A stretch of DNA of 64,000 nt from Pseudomonas sp. SCA2728.1_7 (GTDB lineage Bacteria; Pseudomonadota; Gammaproteobacteria; Pseudomonadales; Pseudomonadaceae). Of the stretch, positions 19,234 to 28,565 are shown piece by piece; the first letter of the stretch is position 1, and every line of letters starts with the position of its first letter. The notes beneath the pieces were generated by a model. It saw only the letters and a list, made by a program, of their open reading frames with translations, was not told where the DNA came from and ran no database searches. The DNA lies in the NCBI RefSeq assembly GCF_018138145.1, contig NZ_CP073104.1:6477001-6541000 (forward strand), read 5' to 3'. Made by a program: the position numbers and the translations under genes.

Positions 19234-20388
19234 TCAGTCGTCGTTGTGCATCTCTTGCAACTGCCCCAACCGACTGCGCGTGCGCGCCAGGTCAATGGCG
19301 TGGCCGTCGAGGCTTTCGCGCAAGGGCAGGCGACCCAGCAACGTCAGGTGCTTGTCCTGGTCATACAGCACGTCGATCAGGTTGATGAAGCGTTGTTGTG
19401 CGGCGATCGGGCATTCTCCCAGTTCCGGGAGATCATCAATGATCCAGCGGTCGAAACGTCGACACAGCTCCAGGTAATCCATGACCGCCGTCGGCTGTTC
19501 ACACAGATCGTTGAAGGTAAAACCGACACTTCGCTCTTTACACCAGCGAGCCCGAATCTGCCGGGTGCCGACGGTTAGCGCAACGGCTGGCGCATCTGCA
19601 GGTGGCAGCTGCAGAGCGGCGCGTTGCGCTGGCGTGGCTGGCCACACGTAATGGCCCTGAGTGAATAACTGCTGCGCAGAGTGGCGCGTGTGACTGCGGT
19701 AATCGTGCGGCCCGCCGACTTCCATTACCTGCATGTGCGTATTGATCAGTTCGATCACCGGTTTGAAGCGGGCGTGATAGAGCGGATTGGGCAGCAGGCC
19801 ATCCGGCGCATAGTTGGAAGTCACCAGCAGCAGAATTCGCCGTTTGAACAATGCTTTGAACAGCCGGGTGATGAGCATGGCATCGCCGATGTCATGCACA
19901 TGAAACTCGTCGAAACACAGCACCCGACAATCCTCCAGCAATTCGTCGAGGGTCACTTCGAGGGCATCGTCCTGCTCGCGATGGCTGAACATGCCCTGAT
20001 GCAATTGCGCGAAAAACTGATGGAAATGCAGGCGCCGTTTCTGCGTGATCGGCAAGGCCTGAAAGAAACCATCGAGCAACCAGCTCTTGCCGCGTCCGAC
20101 GGCGCCGAACAGATACAGGCTTGGCGCAGTTCGGCCGCTTGCGCCCAACAACAGGCTGGCCTGCTGCGCCATGCACTCGATGACGCGCTGCTGGCTGTGG
20201 CTGAGGGTGTAACCCTGCACACTGGCCTTGTGCCGGAAGTAATCATGGATCGACTGGGCACTGGCGTCATGCCCGACACTGGCCGGCAAACCCTTGCCCA
20301 ACCAACGGCGCAACGCCGGCCAGCGCTGGATCAGTCGCGATCGTTTCGGCAGGTGGGCAGGCACTGTGGGCGTCTCCGTGATCGTCAA
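19234..20388 (-). CDS. AFG1/ZapE-like AAA+ ATPase
   Basis: About 384 residues with Walker A FGAVGRGKSWLL, Walker B VLCFDEFHVHD and the sensor motif LLVTSNYAPDGL, all typical of the AFG1/ZapE family. ZapE helps constrict the Z ring under stress; AFG1 supports mitochondrial proteostasis. Pseudomonas usually has another ZapE elsewhere, so this may be a paralogue. The start is uncertain: TTG 20388 (GGGAG upstream, giving MTITETPT) is preferred, GTG 20415 and GTG 20364 are alternatives. Confidence 0.85.
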   Translation of the reverse strand: MTITETPTVPAHLPKRSRLIQRWPALRRWLGKGLPASVGHDASAQSIHDYFRHKASVQGYTLSHSQQRVIECMAQQASLLLGASGRTAPSLYLFGAVGRGKSWLLDGFFQALPITQKRRLHFHQFFAQLHQGMFSHREQDDALEVTLDELLEDCRVLCFDEFHVHDIGDAMLITRLFKALFKRRILLLVTSNYAPDGLLPNPLYHARFKPVIELINTHMQVMEVGGPHDYRSHTRHSAQQLFTQGHYVWPATPAQRAALQLPPADAPAVALTVGTRQIRARWCKERSVGFTFNDLCEQPTAVMDYLELCRRFDRWIIDDLPELGECPIAAQQRFINLIDVLYDQDKHLTLLGRLPLRESLDGHAIDLARTRSRLGQLQEMHNDD

Positions 20389-20651
20389 AACCGGCTCCCG
20401 GGAGCGCGGCGACACAGTGTAACCAGACGCCGACCTGGCCAGCCACCACGACGGATCGACAGTGGGCGGTTATTGAACAAATTTGTGCCGCGCGTACAGC
20501 TATTTTTAGCGACATGGCTCGACCGGTTGCCAACCTTTCGAAACATATCCCGGGCGATCCCTGGATCCAATCGACTGGCGGAATCGTCGACCGTTGCTAA
20601 CCTCAATCACAGAAACGACGTCGCAAGTGATCACTGACAAGGAACGGCGCA

Positions 20652-21173
20652 GTGAATGTACAAGTGGTCATGGGCCTGCTGGGGGTACTCGTTGTGCCTG
20701 CTCATGCGGCAGATCTTCAAGTCGAAGTGCGCGTTGACGTGCAGCGCGGCTGCCAGTTGATCGGCCAACAGCGTGGCGCCGGCATTGAGCAACTGGGTGT
20801 GCTCGACTTCGGCAGCACCGCGCGCCTTGACGACCCGACCGGGCCATTGGGCGCGGCGTTGACCAATCAGCGCCTGCCACGGCTGGAGTGCAACCCGGAC
20901 ACGCCGTACCAGATGCGCGTCGATGGCGGCTTGCATGGCGGTGTCGGTGAGGTCCGCTACATGGCCGGTTCGGTCGGCAGCAAACCTATTCCGTATCGCT
21001 TGTATCAGGATGCGGCGCGCCGGGTACCGCTGGTGGTGGACGTACCGGTCAGCGGACGGGTGCCGGACAGCGGCACGGTGGAATTACCGTTGTACGCGCG
21101 CATCGAACGCTTGGCTGAAGTGCCGCGAGTCAGCCGTTATTCGGATCTGGTCAAGGTGACGGTCACCTGGTGA
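20652..21173 (+). CDS. Csu-type spore coat U domain pilin subunit 1
   Basis: First gene of a seven-gene archaic chaperone-usher pilus operon. 173 residues: signal peptide ending at AHA, then an SCPU domain with a cysteine pair (RGCQL and LECNPD) and the conserved end SDLVKVTVTW. The start is GTG with AAGGA 8 bases upstream. It is the most divergent of the four small subunits and lacks the usual TQTVNVYGRV-like segment, having VELPLYARI instead. Its place in the fibre is not known. Confidence 0.85.
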   Translation: MNVQVVMGLLGVLVVPAHAADLQVEVRVDVQRGCQLIGQQRGAGIEQLGVLDFGSTARLDDPTGPLGAALTNQRLPRLECNPDTPYQMRVDGGLHGGVGEVRYMAGSVGSKPIPYRLYQDAARRVPLVVDVPVSGRVPDSGTVELPLYARIERLAEVPRVSRYSDLVKVTVTW

Positions 21174-21272
21174 TCGCGGTTTCAAGACACCCGGTGGACG
21201 CGGGTGTGCAAGGAAGGCGTTCCATGATGAACGCGGTGAATGAGTCAGCGTAAGGGAGCAGGGACGGGCGCA

Positions 21273-21806
21273 ATGACAGGCAAACACTGGATGGTGGTAG
21301 CGGCAGGTACGCTGGCATTGCTCGCAGACGAGGCGCAAGCGGCGGTCAGCGGGCAGATCAATGCGCGGCTGATCCTGATTGCCGGCTGCGAAGTTACCAA
21401 TACCAGCACGCCCGAGAGCCCGGTCAGCGATTTCGGCACCCTCGATTTCGGCCTTCAGGGGCCCACCTGGAACGCGCCGATCAAGGCCAGTCTGGATGGC
21501 GACAGCAGTGGCAAACTCAACGTTGCCTGCAATCCTTCGGTCACCGGCTTCACTGTCACCATCGATGGCGGCAGCCACGGTGACGGCAACACCCGGCGCC
21601 TGAGCAACGGCCGCCAGACCCTTCCCTATGAGCTGTTCGTCGATCCCTCCGGCGCCCGGAGCTACAGCATCGGCCAGCAACACAATTTCGCTGTCACCAG
21701 CGCTGCGCAGATACCCATTCCGGTATTTGGCTCGGTGGTGGCGAATACCCGCGCGGTACCGGCAGGTGTCTATACCGACACGCTGACGGTGACGCTCGAC
21801 TGGTAA
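21273..21806 (+). CDS. Csu-type spore coat U domain pilin subunit 2
   Basis: 177 residues, signal peptide ending at AQA, SCPU domain with Cys pair (AGCEVTN, NVACNP), DFGTLDFG, the motif VTIDGGSHG and the end YTDTLTVTLDW. This organisation fits the major CsuA/B-type subunit. An ATG 33 bases upstream is in frame but gives a charged extension ahead of the signal peptide. A 9-codon ORF (21224-21253) with a better Shine-Dalgarno lies just upstream and may couple translation. Confidence 0.85.
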   Translation: MTGKHWMVVAAGTLALLADEAQAAVSGQINARLILIAGCEVTNTSTPESPVSDFGTLDFGLQGPTWNAPIKASLDGDSSGKLNVACNPSVTGFTVTIDGGSHGDGNTRRLSNGRQTLPYELFVDPSGARSYSIGQQHNFAVTSAAQIPIPVFGSVVANTRAVPAGVYTDTLTVTLDW

Positions 21807-21826
21807 CCCCGGAGAGGACGGACACC

Positions 21827-22363
21827 ATGCGTATGTTTGCATCAAGGATAGGTTTGTCATTGCTTGGCCTGGCGCTGGTTTCCAGTGCCAACGCCGCCAC
21901 CACGGTCACCGGCCAGATCACCTCCAGCCTGATTCTGATCAGCAGTTGTCAGGTCAACGGCGCTGGCGGTTCCACCGGGCTGAACTTCGGTGCGTTGAAC
22001 TTCGGCACCGCCAACAGCCTGTTCACCACCGCCACCGGACAAGTGTTGGGCGGTGGTGGCGGGGCGCTTTCGATTCTCTGCTCCAGCGGCACCACGCCGA
22101 CGGTCAAGGTGCGCGCCGGCTCCCATGACGGCATGTCGCCGGGCGGCACGCGAGCGTTGTACGACGGTGTGGCCAATTACGTGCCGTACGACTTGTACAC
22201 CGATGCCGGGCACTCGCAACTGCTGGCGATCGACGGGACGATCAACCTCGCCGCCAGCACCGGGGTCGCGCAGACGGTGAACATTTACGGTCAGGCGGTG
22301 GGCAAGGCCGGTTTGCCGGCGGGGACGTACACCGACACCGTCGCTGTTGAACTGACGTTCTGA
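21827..22363 (+). CDS. Csu-type spore coat U domain pilin subunit 3
   Basis: 178 residues, signal peptide to SANA, SCPU domain with GALNFGTAN, Cys pair (SSCQV, ILCSSG), and YGQAVGKAGLPAGTYTDTVAVELTF. The gap to the preceding gene is 20 bases with GGAGAGGA upstream. Probably a minor or major subunit equivalent to CsuA or CsuB. Confidence 0.87.
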   Translation: MRMFASRIGLSLLGLALVSSANAATTVTGQITSSLILISSCQVNGAGGSTGLNFGALNFGTANSLFTTATGQVLGGGGGALSILCSSGTTPTVKVRAGSHDGMSPGGTRALYDGVANYVPYDLYTDAGHSQLLAIDGTINLAASTGVAQTVNIYGQAVGKAGLPAGTYTDTVAVELTF

Positions 22364-22367
22364 TGCC

Positions 22368-22868
22368 ATGCGCCGCCATGGCTGTGCCGCGCTGCTCCTG
22401 TTCTGTGCCGGCAGTGCACCGCTGCCGCTGACCGCAGCGACGAGCCAGAGCTTTCAGGTCAGTGCCACGGTCACTGCCGGGTGTCTGGTGGTGGGCGGGG
22501 TATCGAACTATGGCGGGCTGAATTTCGGCTCGCGTTCGGCATTGGCCACCGGCACCGTGCAGGTTGCGCTGACCGGCGGGGTGCAATTGCAATGCACGCC
22601 GGGGGTGACGCTGAACATGAGCGTCGATGGCGGCCAGTACAACAGCAGCGGTCGGCACATGCAGGTCAACAGCGGCAGCGCGCGGGTGGCGTATGCACTG
22701 TTTCGCGATGCGGCGTACAGCCAGAGCCTGGGCATTGGCCAGAGTGTGGCGGTGGCTTACAGCGACGCGAACAACATCAGCCTGCCGATTTACGGTCAGG
22801 TGCAATTGCCGGGCAATCAGCCTGGGGGGACGTACAGCGACGTGTTGCAGGTGCAACTGTCGTGGTGA
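22368..22868 (+). CDS. Csu-type spore coat U domain pilin subunit 4
   Basis: 166 residues with a signal peptide, SCPU Cys pair (AGCLV, LQCTPG), GGLNFGSRS and PGGTYSDVLQVQLSW. It starts 4 bases after the previous stop, implying translational coupling. Together with the tip gene this makes five SCPU-containing products in one operon. Confidence 0.87.
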   Translation: MRRHGCAALLLFCAGSAPLPLTAATSQSFQVSATVTAGCLVVGGVSNYGGLNFGSRSALATGTVQVALTGGVQLQCTPGVTLNMSVDGGQYNSSGRHMQVNSGSARVAYALFRDAAYSQSLGIGQSVAVAYSDANNISLPIYGQVQLPGNQPGGTYSDVLQVQLSW

Positions 22869-22901
22869 GGCGAAGTTGAATGGCCGACAAGGAGCAGTTT
22901 T

Positions 22902-23690
22902 ATGGGGGCAGTGACGTCACGGCATTCTTTCGTGCGCTGTGTGATGTGGACGATGTTCATGCTTGGGGCAAGCCAGGCACACGCGGCGAGTTCGGTGCTG
23001 ATCTGGCCGATCGATCCGGTGCTGGAGGCTGATCAACAGGCCAGTGCGCTGTGGCTGGAAAACCGCGGCAGCGAAACCGCCAATCTGCAGATCCGCGTGT
23101 TCGGCTGGAGCCAGAGTGGTTTCGCCGAGCAATACCAGAACCAGCGCGACGTGATCGGCAGCCCACCGGTGGCGAAGATCGAACCGGGGCAGAAACAACT
23201 GGTGCGCCTGACCCGAACCAAGGACGTACCGCCGGGCCAGGAGCTGGCCTACCGGATCATCATCGACGAAATTCCCTCCGCGCAACCTGCAACCGCTGAC
23301 GGAGGCAAAACCGCCGCAGCGATCCGCTTCCAGATGCGTTATTCGGTGCCGCTGTTTGCCTATGGCGCCGGGTTGTGGAGCAAAGAGGACAGCACCCGTG
23401 CGCGTGATCCCAAGGGCGTTGGCCTGCCGCAGTTGAGCTGGCGCACGGTAGCCGTGGATGGCAAGCCTTATGTCGAAGTGCGCAATCAGGGCGCGGTGCA
23501 TGCGCGGTTGACCGACGTGGCAATCAAACAGGCCGGGCAGAGCAAGCCATTGGCCGAAGGGTTGCTCGGTTACGTGCTGCCGGGCGCGGTGATGCGCTGG
23601 CCGGCACCGGGGCCGTTGGCCGGTGATTCGGCGTTGCAGGTACGAGTAAATGGCGCGGCACAGGTGCAGAGCATCACGCCCGCCAAGTAA
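22902..23690 (+). CDS. Csu-type periplasmic pilus chaperone
   Basis: 262 residues, signal peptide to AHA, then the PapD-like fold of archaic chaperones (WPIDPVLEADQQASALWLENRG in place of the classical P5 motif, and IEPGQKQLVRLTR on the subunit-binding strand). It stabilises pilin subunits in the periplasm and hands them to the usher. AAGGAG precedes the ATG. Confidence 0.9.
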   Translation: MGAVTSRHSFVRCVMWTMFMLGASQAHAASSVLIWPIDPVLEADQQASALWLENRGSETANLQIRVFGWSQSGFAEQYQNQRDVIGSPPVAKIEPGQKQLVRLTRTKDVPPGQELAYRIIIDEIPSAQPATADGGKTAAAIRFQMRYSVPLFAYGAGLWSKEDSTRARDPKGVGLPQLSWRTVAVDGKPYVEVRNQGAVHARLTDVAIKQAGQSKPLAEGLLGYVLPGAVMRWPAPGPLAGDSALQVRVNGAAQVQSITPAK

Positions 23691-23769
23691 GTGAGTCGTA
23701 GCGCGGGCATCTGGCGTCGACGCAAGCGGTATCAGGAGGATTCAGTCCATTGACGGACGTAAAACGCGT

Positions 23770-26127
23770 ATGAACCCAGGACGGGTTCGCCGTATTCAGC
23801 GTCCGTTGTGGCTCATCACCGGCGCGTGTTGCCTGATGTTCATTCAACCATCCGGGGCCGGCGATCTGCCGCCGCCTCCCAGCGGCATGGAGGCCGTGAG
23901 TGATGCACAGTTGTTTCTGGAACTGGTGGTCAACCAGATGAATACCGGGCGCGTAGTGGCGGTGCAGCAGCGCGACGGGCGCTTGTTTTTGCCAGCGACG
24001 GCGTTGCGCGAAACCGGCATGAAACTGCCCGACAGCCTCGGCGCCGAGGTCGATCTCGACAGTCTGGCGGGGCTGCACAGTGACTACGACAGTGTTGGTC
24101 AACGCTTGCTGCTGGACGTGCCGCCGGACTGGCTGCCGGAACAATTCATCGGCAATCGTCAGGCTTACCCGCGCACCCCGGCGCTGAGCAGTTTCGGCGC
24201 GCTGTTCAACTATGACCTGTACCTCAATGACACCGACGATGCCGGCACTTATCTGGCGGCGTGGAACGAAGTGCGGCTGTTCGACAGTTGGGGCACGCTG
24301 TCCAACACCGGGCAATACCGGCAAACCTTGTCCGGTGATTCACTCAACACGCTGGACAACGGCTACTTGCGATACGACACCACCTGGCGTTACTCCGACG
24401 ACGAGCGAATGCTCACCTACGAGGCCGGTGACGTGATCAGCGGTGCTTTGCCGTGGAGCAGTTCGGTGCGTCTGGGCGGCGTGCAGTTTTCTCGGGATTT
24501 TGCCGTACGCCCGGATCTGGTGACCTATCCATTACCGCAATTTGCCGGTGAAGCGGCGGTGCCGTCCTCGGTGGATCTGTTCATCAATGGCTACAAGTCC
24601 AGCAGTGCGGATTTGCAGCCCGGGCCATACACGCTGACCAATATTCCGTTCATCAACGGTGCGGGCGAAGCCGTCGTAGTGACCACTGATGCGCTCGGTC
24701 GTCAGGTCTCGACCACGGTGCCGTTCTATGTCACCAGCACTTTGCTGCAAAAAGGCTTGAGCGATTTTTCCGTGGCGGCCGGTACGCTGCGCCGCGACTA
24801 TGGTTTGAAGGATTTCAACTACGGCCCGGGTGTCACCTCCGGCAGTCTGCGCTATGGCGTCAGCGACAGTTTCACCGTGGAAAGCCATGCCGAAGCGGCC
24901 GATTCGCTGACACTGGGCGGCCTCGGCGGCAATTGGCAGCTCGGTAACTTCGGTGTGCTCAACAGTGCACTGAGCCAAAGCCGTTTCGACGGCGAGGGCG
25001 GTCACCAGGTCAGCCTGGGCTATCAGTACAGCAATCAGCGTTTCAGCTTTTCCTATCAGCGGCTGCAACGTCATGATCAATACGCCGACTTGAGCGTGGT
25101 CGACAGCCCCTATATCAGCCTTAGCCGGCGCAGCGAGCAAGCGACCCTGAGCCTTAACCTCGAACGCTGGGGCAGCCTTGGTGCGGGTTATTTCGATGTG
25201 CGCGCGGCGGACGATTCGCGCACGCGGCTGCTCAACCTCAGCTGGAGCAAACCGTTGTGGCGCAACAGCAGTTTCTACCTGTCGGCCAACCGTGAGATCG
25301 GCGACAGCAACTGGGCGGTGCAGGCGCAACTGGTGATTCCGTTCGATCTGCGCGGCAGCCTGGCGATCAGCAGTGATCGCAGTAAAACCGGGCAGAGCCA
25401 GCAGCGGGTCAACTACAGCCGCGCGGTGCCGACCGAGGGCGGCGTAGGTTTCAATCTGGGTTACGCCAAGGGTGATGGCGCTGATTATCGTCAGGCCGAC
25501 GTTACCTGGCGTCTGCAATCGGTGCAGTTGCAGGCCGGTGTCTATGGCACTTCCGACGCCGAAACCCGATGGGCCGATGCCAGTGGTTCACTGGTGTGGA
25601 TGGATCGCCAGGTGTTTGCCGCCAACCGTATCGACGATGCGTTTGTGGTGGTGAGCACCGAGGGTTTTGCCGACATTCCGGTGCGCTACGAAAATCAGCA
25701 GGTCGGTCAGACCGACAAGAACGGTCATTTGCTGGTGCCATGGAGCAGCGCCTATTACCGCGGCAAATATGAAATCGACCCACTGAATCTGCCGGCCAAC
25801 GTGCGCAGCCCCAACGTCGAACAACGCATCGCTGTACGGCGTGGCAGCGGTTATCTGCTGGAGTTTCCGCTGACCCGAGTGATTGCCGCGAGCATCGTGC
25901 TGGTCGACGCGCAGCAGCGCGAGTTGCCGCTGGGCGCGGGTGTTTTGCATGAGCAGAGTGGCACGCGAACGGTCGTCGGCTGGGATGGGCTGGTCTATCT
26001 GGAAAACCTGCAGGCGCAGAACTCGCTGCAGGTGACGCTGGCCGACGGCAAGACCTGTCATGCGCAGTTCAGCGTCGATCTGAATCAAAATCAGGTGCCG
26101 TTGATTGGCCCGTTGGTGTGCCAATGA
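23770..26127 (+). CDS. Csu-type outer-membrane usher
   Basis: 785 residues: N-terminal periplasmic domain, 24-strand barrel with the plug region (NIPFINGAGEAVVVTTDALGRQ) and C-terminal domains ending PLVCQ. It exports and assembles the pilus. The ATG at 23770 has no ribosome binding site. A perfect AGGAGG (23734-23739) instead sits 9 bases before an in-frame ATT at 23749, which would add seven residues ahead of this Met, so a non-standard start is possible. Confidence 0.92.
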   Translation: MNPGRVRRIQRPLWLITGACCLMFIQPSGAGDLPPPPSGMEAVSDAQLFLELVVNQMNTGRVVAVQQRDGRLFLPATALRETGMKLPDSLGAEVDLDSLAGLHSDYDSVGQRLLLDVPPDWLPEQFIGNRQAYPRTPALSSFGALFNYDLYLNDTDDAGTYLAAWNEVRLFDSWGTLSNTGQYRQTLSGDSLNTLDNGYLRYDTTWRYSDDERMLTYEAGDVISGALPWSSSVRLGGVQFSRDFAVRPDLVTYPLPQFAGEAAVPSSVDLFINGYKSSSADLQPGPYTLTNIPFINGAGEAVVVTTDALGRQVSTTVPFYVTSTLLQKGLSDFSVAAGTLRRDYGLKDFNYGPGVTSGSLRYGVSDSFTVESHAEAADSLTLGGLGGNWQLGNFGVLNSALSQSRFDGEGGHQVSLGYQYSNQRFSFSYQRLQRHDQYADLSVVDSPYISLSRRSEQATLSLNLERWGSLGAGYFDVRAADDSRTRLLNLSWSKPLWRNSSFYLSANREIGDSNWAVQAQLVIPFDLRGSLAISSDRSKTGQSQQRVNYSRAVPTEGGVGFNLGYAKGDGADYRQADVTWRLQSVQLQAGVYGTSDAETRWADASGSLVWMDRQVFAANRIDDAFVVVSTEGFADIPVRYENQQVGQTDKNGHLLVPWSSAYYRGKYEIDPLNLPANVRSPNVEQRIAVRRGSGYLLEFPLTRVIAASIVLVDAQQRELPLGAGVLHEQSGTRTVVGWDGLVYLENLQAQNSLQVTLADGKTCHAQFSVDLNQNQVPLIGPLVCQ

Positions 26128-27095
26128 TGTTCCGGCGATGGCTGTTATGTCTGGTACTGCTTATACCCGGGGCGGTGCAGGCTGCGTGTTCGGTGGTCAG
26201 CACCACACCGGCGGCGTTCGGTATGCTCAGTTCGATCGCCGTGCGCACGACTTCGCAGCCCAGTTCCACACTGAATGCGGGTTTGAGTTGCACCGGTTCG
26301 CTGCTCTCCCTGCTGACCAGCAACGACCACTTCTGGGGCACCGTTTCATCGACTCAGAGTGGTCTGGTCGGGCCGACCGGCGATGTCATCAATTACACGA
26401 TCTACGCCAACAACAGCACCAGCTATCCGCTGACCCGCGGCACCGCCTATGACTTTGCGCGCAACGGCATCATCGATGCCCTGGGCCTGCTCAACGGGAC
26501 AACGCCGAAAACCGTGCCGCTGTATCTCGGTACCACCATTGGCAGCAACGTCGCCGCCGGGGTGTATACCGAGACCCTGAGTATTTTCTGGAACTGGAAT
26601 TACTGTTCGGGGATCGGCATCGGCGCTGTTTGCCTCGGGCGTGATATCGCCAACGGCACGACTTCTTTGACGGTGAACCTGACCGTGTCCAACGACTGCA
26701 CGATTACGGCGCCGAACATTGCCTTCGGCAGCGCGCCGGTGGTCAGCGCTTTTACGCCGGTGACCGGACAGACCATCAATCTGGCCTGCACCAAGGGCAG
26801 TGCCTACACCGTGGGGATAAGTGACGGGCAGAACGCGGTGAGTGTCGGCGGCCGGCGACGGATGATTTCCGGGAGCAATTATCTGGCCTACGATATTTTC
26901 AAAAGCGCCGGTACCACGCGCTGGGGCAGTGTCGGCACGGCACGGCGGGCGAGTACCGATGCCGAGGTCAATCCGGGGAACGGCTTGGGCACGGGCAGTC
27001 AGATTTTCAACTACAACGCGAAGATCTACACCGACCAGACCACACCGCCGGCGGGAACTTATCTGGACAATGTCGTGCTCGATGTGGGTTTCTGA
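26124..27095 (+). CDS. Csu-type two-domain tip adhesin
   Basis: 323 residues with a signal peptide (to VQA) and two SCPU domains, roughly 22-180 and 185-323, the arrangement of CsuE, the pilus tip that binds abiotic surfaces through exposed hydrophobic loops. The ATG overlaps the usher stop (ATGA, 26124-26127). A GTG 6 bases upstream is possible but less likely. Last gene of the operon, followed by a REPIN. Confidence 0.9.
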   Translation: MMFRRWLLCLVLLIPGAVQAACSVVSTTPAAFGMLSSIAVRTTSQPSSTLNAGLSCTGSLLSLLTSNDHFWGTVSSTQSGLVGPTGDVINYTIYANNSTSYPLTRGTAYDFARNGIIDALGLLNGTTPKTVPLYLGTTIGSNVAAGVYTETLSIFWNWNYCSGIGIGAVCLGRDIANGTTSLTVNLTVSNDCTITAPNIAFGSAPVVSAFTPVTGQTINLACTKGSAYTVGISDGQNAVSVGGRRRMISGSNYLAYDIFKSAGTTRWGSVGTARRASTDAEVNPGNGLGTGSQIFNYNAKIYTDQTTPPAGTYLDNVVLDVGF

Positions 27096-27112
27096 GCCTG
27101 AAGCTGATCCCT

Positions 27113-27203
27113 TGTAGGAGCGAACCTGCTCGCGAATGCGGTGTGTCATTCAGCAACGATGCGACTGATCTGGCGCCTTCGCGAGCAGGCTCGCTCCCAC
27201 AGG
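27113..27203. repeat. REPIN, mixed alleles, head-to-head
   Basis: The left arm TGTAGGAGCGAACCTGCTCG mixes both alleles and has one base change (GAAC); the right arm is the GC allele. It lies between the pilus operon end and the convergent anti-sigma gene. Confidence 0.85.
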
Positions 27204-27218
27204 GGAGAGGTGGAACTC

Positions 27219-27974
27219 TCAGAATTGCAGCGATTGCTTGAGCTGTTGCGCCGCTGGCGTATCGACCGGGCTGACCATCGCATAGTTATACCCGCCGCCC
27301 GACCAGTACTCGGCCTGCAAGTCGCCATCACTGCGGCTGCCACGGGGCAAAAAGGTGTTTTTCGGGCCCGGCGGGCGCACGTAGAAACTCACCTTGTGCC
27401 CGCTGCCATCCTCATACATGACCATCGCTGCCGGGCCTTCGTCGGTGCTGAGCAGGCGTCCGCTGACCGGTTCAAACCCGGCCGCCTTCAGATCAGGCAA
27501 GCGACTGGCCCGGGTGAAATAGCGGTCGAGCCAGCGTTGCATATCACCCTCACTGTCGACTTTGTAATCCGCTGGCAGCATGCCTTGCTGGGCAATCAAG
27601 CGATAAGCCTGCAAAGCATCGGTCATCGGCAGCATGGTCGAGCGCACAAGGGTCATTTCCCGCGCCTGCCAGCCACTGAAGCCGCCGACACTGACCGCAA
27701 TCAGCAACACCGCCGCGCTGGCCAGATGACGACGTGACTGACGCTGACGGCGCTGGCGAATCATCGCCGGATCAAGCGCCGGATTGGCCGGTTGCTGCAA
27801 CGCGCCGCTGAGTGCCGCGCGCAGTTGCTGGGCATCCTGTTGCCAAGCGCGCACCTGCACCGCTTCGTCCGGGTGACTGGCCAGCCAGGTCTCCAGCACA
27901 CGCCGGTCGACGTCGCTGAGCTGGTGGTCGACATAGGCGTGCAGGTCACGCTCGTTGGGAGGCAGGCTGATCAT
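27219..27974 (-). CDS. Transmembrane anti-sigma factor
   Basis: 251 residues. The N-terminus (ERDLHAYVDHQLSDVDRR) is the usual anti-sigma domain that holds an ECF sigma factor, but it lacks the HxxxCxxC zinc cysteines. One membrane helix (about 82-101) follows, then a periplasmic domain of about 150 residues with GSGHKVSFYVRPPG. The start codon overlaps the sigma stop by four bases (ATGA), so the two are coupled. Confidence 0.88.
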   Translation of the reverse strand: MISLPPNERDLHAYVDHQLSDVDRRVLETWLASHPDEAVQVRAWQQDAQQLRAALSGALQQPANPALDPAMIRQRRQRQSRRHLASAAVLLIAVSVGGFSGWQAREMTLVRSTMLPMTDALQAYRLIAQQGMLPADYKVDSEGDMQRWLDRYFTRASRLPDLKAAGFEPVSGRLLSTDEGPAAMVMYEDGSGHKVSFYVRPPGPKNTFLPRGSRSDGDLQAEYWSGGGYNYAMVSPVDTPAAQQLKQSLQF

Positions 27975-28477
27975 TTGAGTATCCGCAAAGAAGGGTTGCT
28001 GATTTCGCCGTCGCTGAGTTGGCGCAAGGCCTGGCGGGCACGGGACAGGCGCGACATCACGGTGCCGATCGGGGCGTCGAGAATCTCGGCGACCTCTTTA
28101 TAGGAAAGGCCTTCCACCGAGACCATCAGCAGCAAGGCGCGCTGTTCGGTGGGCAGACGGTCGAAGGCTTGCAGGGTCGACTGGGCAATGACGGTGCGCT
28201 CCGCCGAGGGTTCGGCATCGTCGCGACCGGTGAAGAATTCGAGCATCCGCGCGTAGCGTCGCGAGCGGCGATGGGCGTCGAGAAACTGCCGATAGAGGAT
28301 CGCAAACAGCCAGGCACGCAAGTCGCCGTCAGCGCGTTTATCGCCCCAACTCGACAGCGCCCGCTCAAGGCACGCCTGCACCAGATCGTCGGCGCTGCTG
28401 CTGTTGCGTGTCAGTGACACGGCAAAGCGGCGCAATCTGGGAATGATTTCTCTCAACTGTTCGTCGAATTCGCTCAT
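27971..28477 (-). CDS. ECF RNA polymerase sigma factor
   Basis: 168 residues with sigma-2 (DDLVQACLERALSSW; RAWLFAILYRQFLD) and sigma-4 (LPTEQRALLLMVSVEGLSYKEVAEILDAPIGTVMSRLSRARQAL). First gene of the operon with the anti-sigma factor, divergent from a catalase and cytochrome b561. Both transcription units have the same ECF-type promoter (see 28511-28592), so it most likely controls itself and the catalase operon. The inducing signal is probably oxidative, from the genes it faces. Confidence 0.93.
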   Translation of the reverse strand: MSEFDEQLREIIPRLRRFAVSLTRNSSSADDLVQACLERALSSWGDKRADGDLRAWLFAILYRQFLDAHRRSRRYARMLEFFTGRDDAEPSAERTVIAQSTLQAFDRLPTEQRALLLMVSVEGLSYKEVAEILDAPIGTVMSRLSRARQALRQLSDGEISNPSLRILK

Positions 28478-28510
28478 GAAATTCTGCTAGTCACTACGCT
28501 GTGGACTAGG

Positions 28511-28537
28511 GAGACGCCCGCCGTTGAAGGTTATTCC
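28511..28537 (-). promoter_or_regulatory. ECF-type promoter of the sigma/anti-sigma operon
   Basis: Read on the minus strand: -35 GGAATAA (28537-28531), 14-base spacer, -10 CGTCTC (28516-28511). Same elements and spacing as the divergent promoter 28 bases away. The sigma gene starts at 28477. Confidence 0.75.
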
Positions 28538-28565
28538 ACGTTCGGAAAAATAAATACCGTCGTGT

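Noticed and set aside
21224..21253. Nine-codon ORF with a good Shine-Dalgarno before pilin 2
   Set aside because: Too short to support as a gene; at most a coupling leader. Mentioned in the pilin 2 entry.
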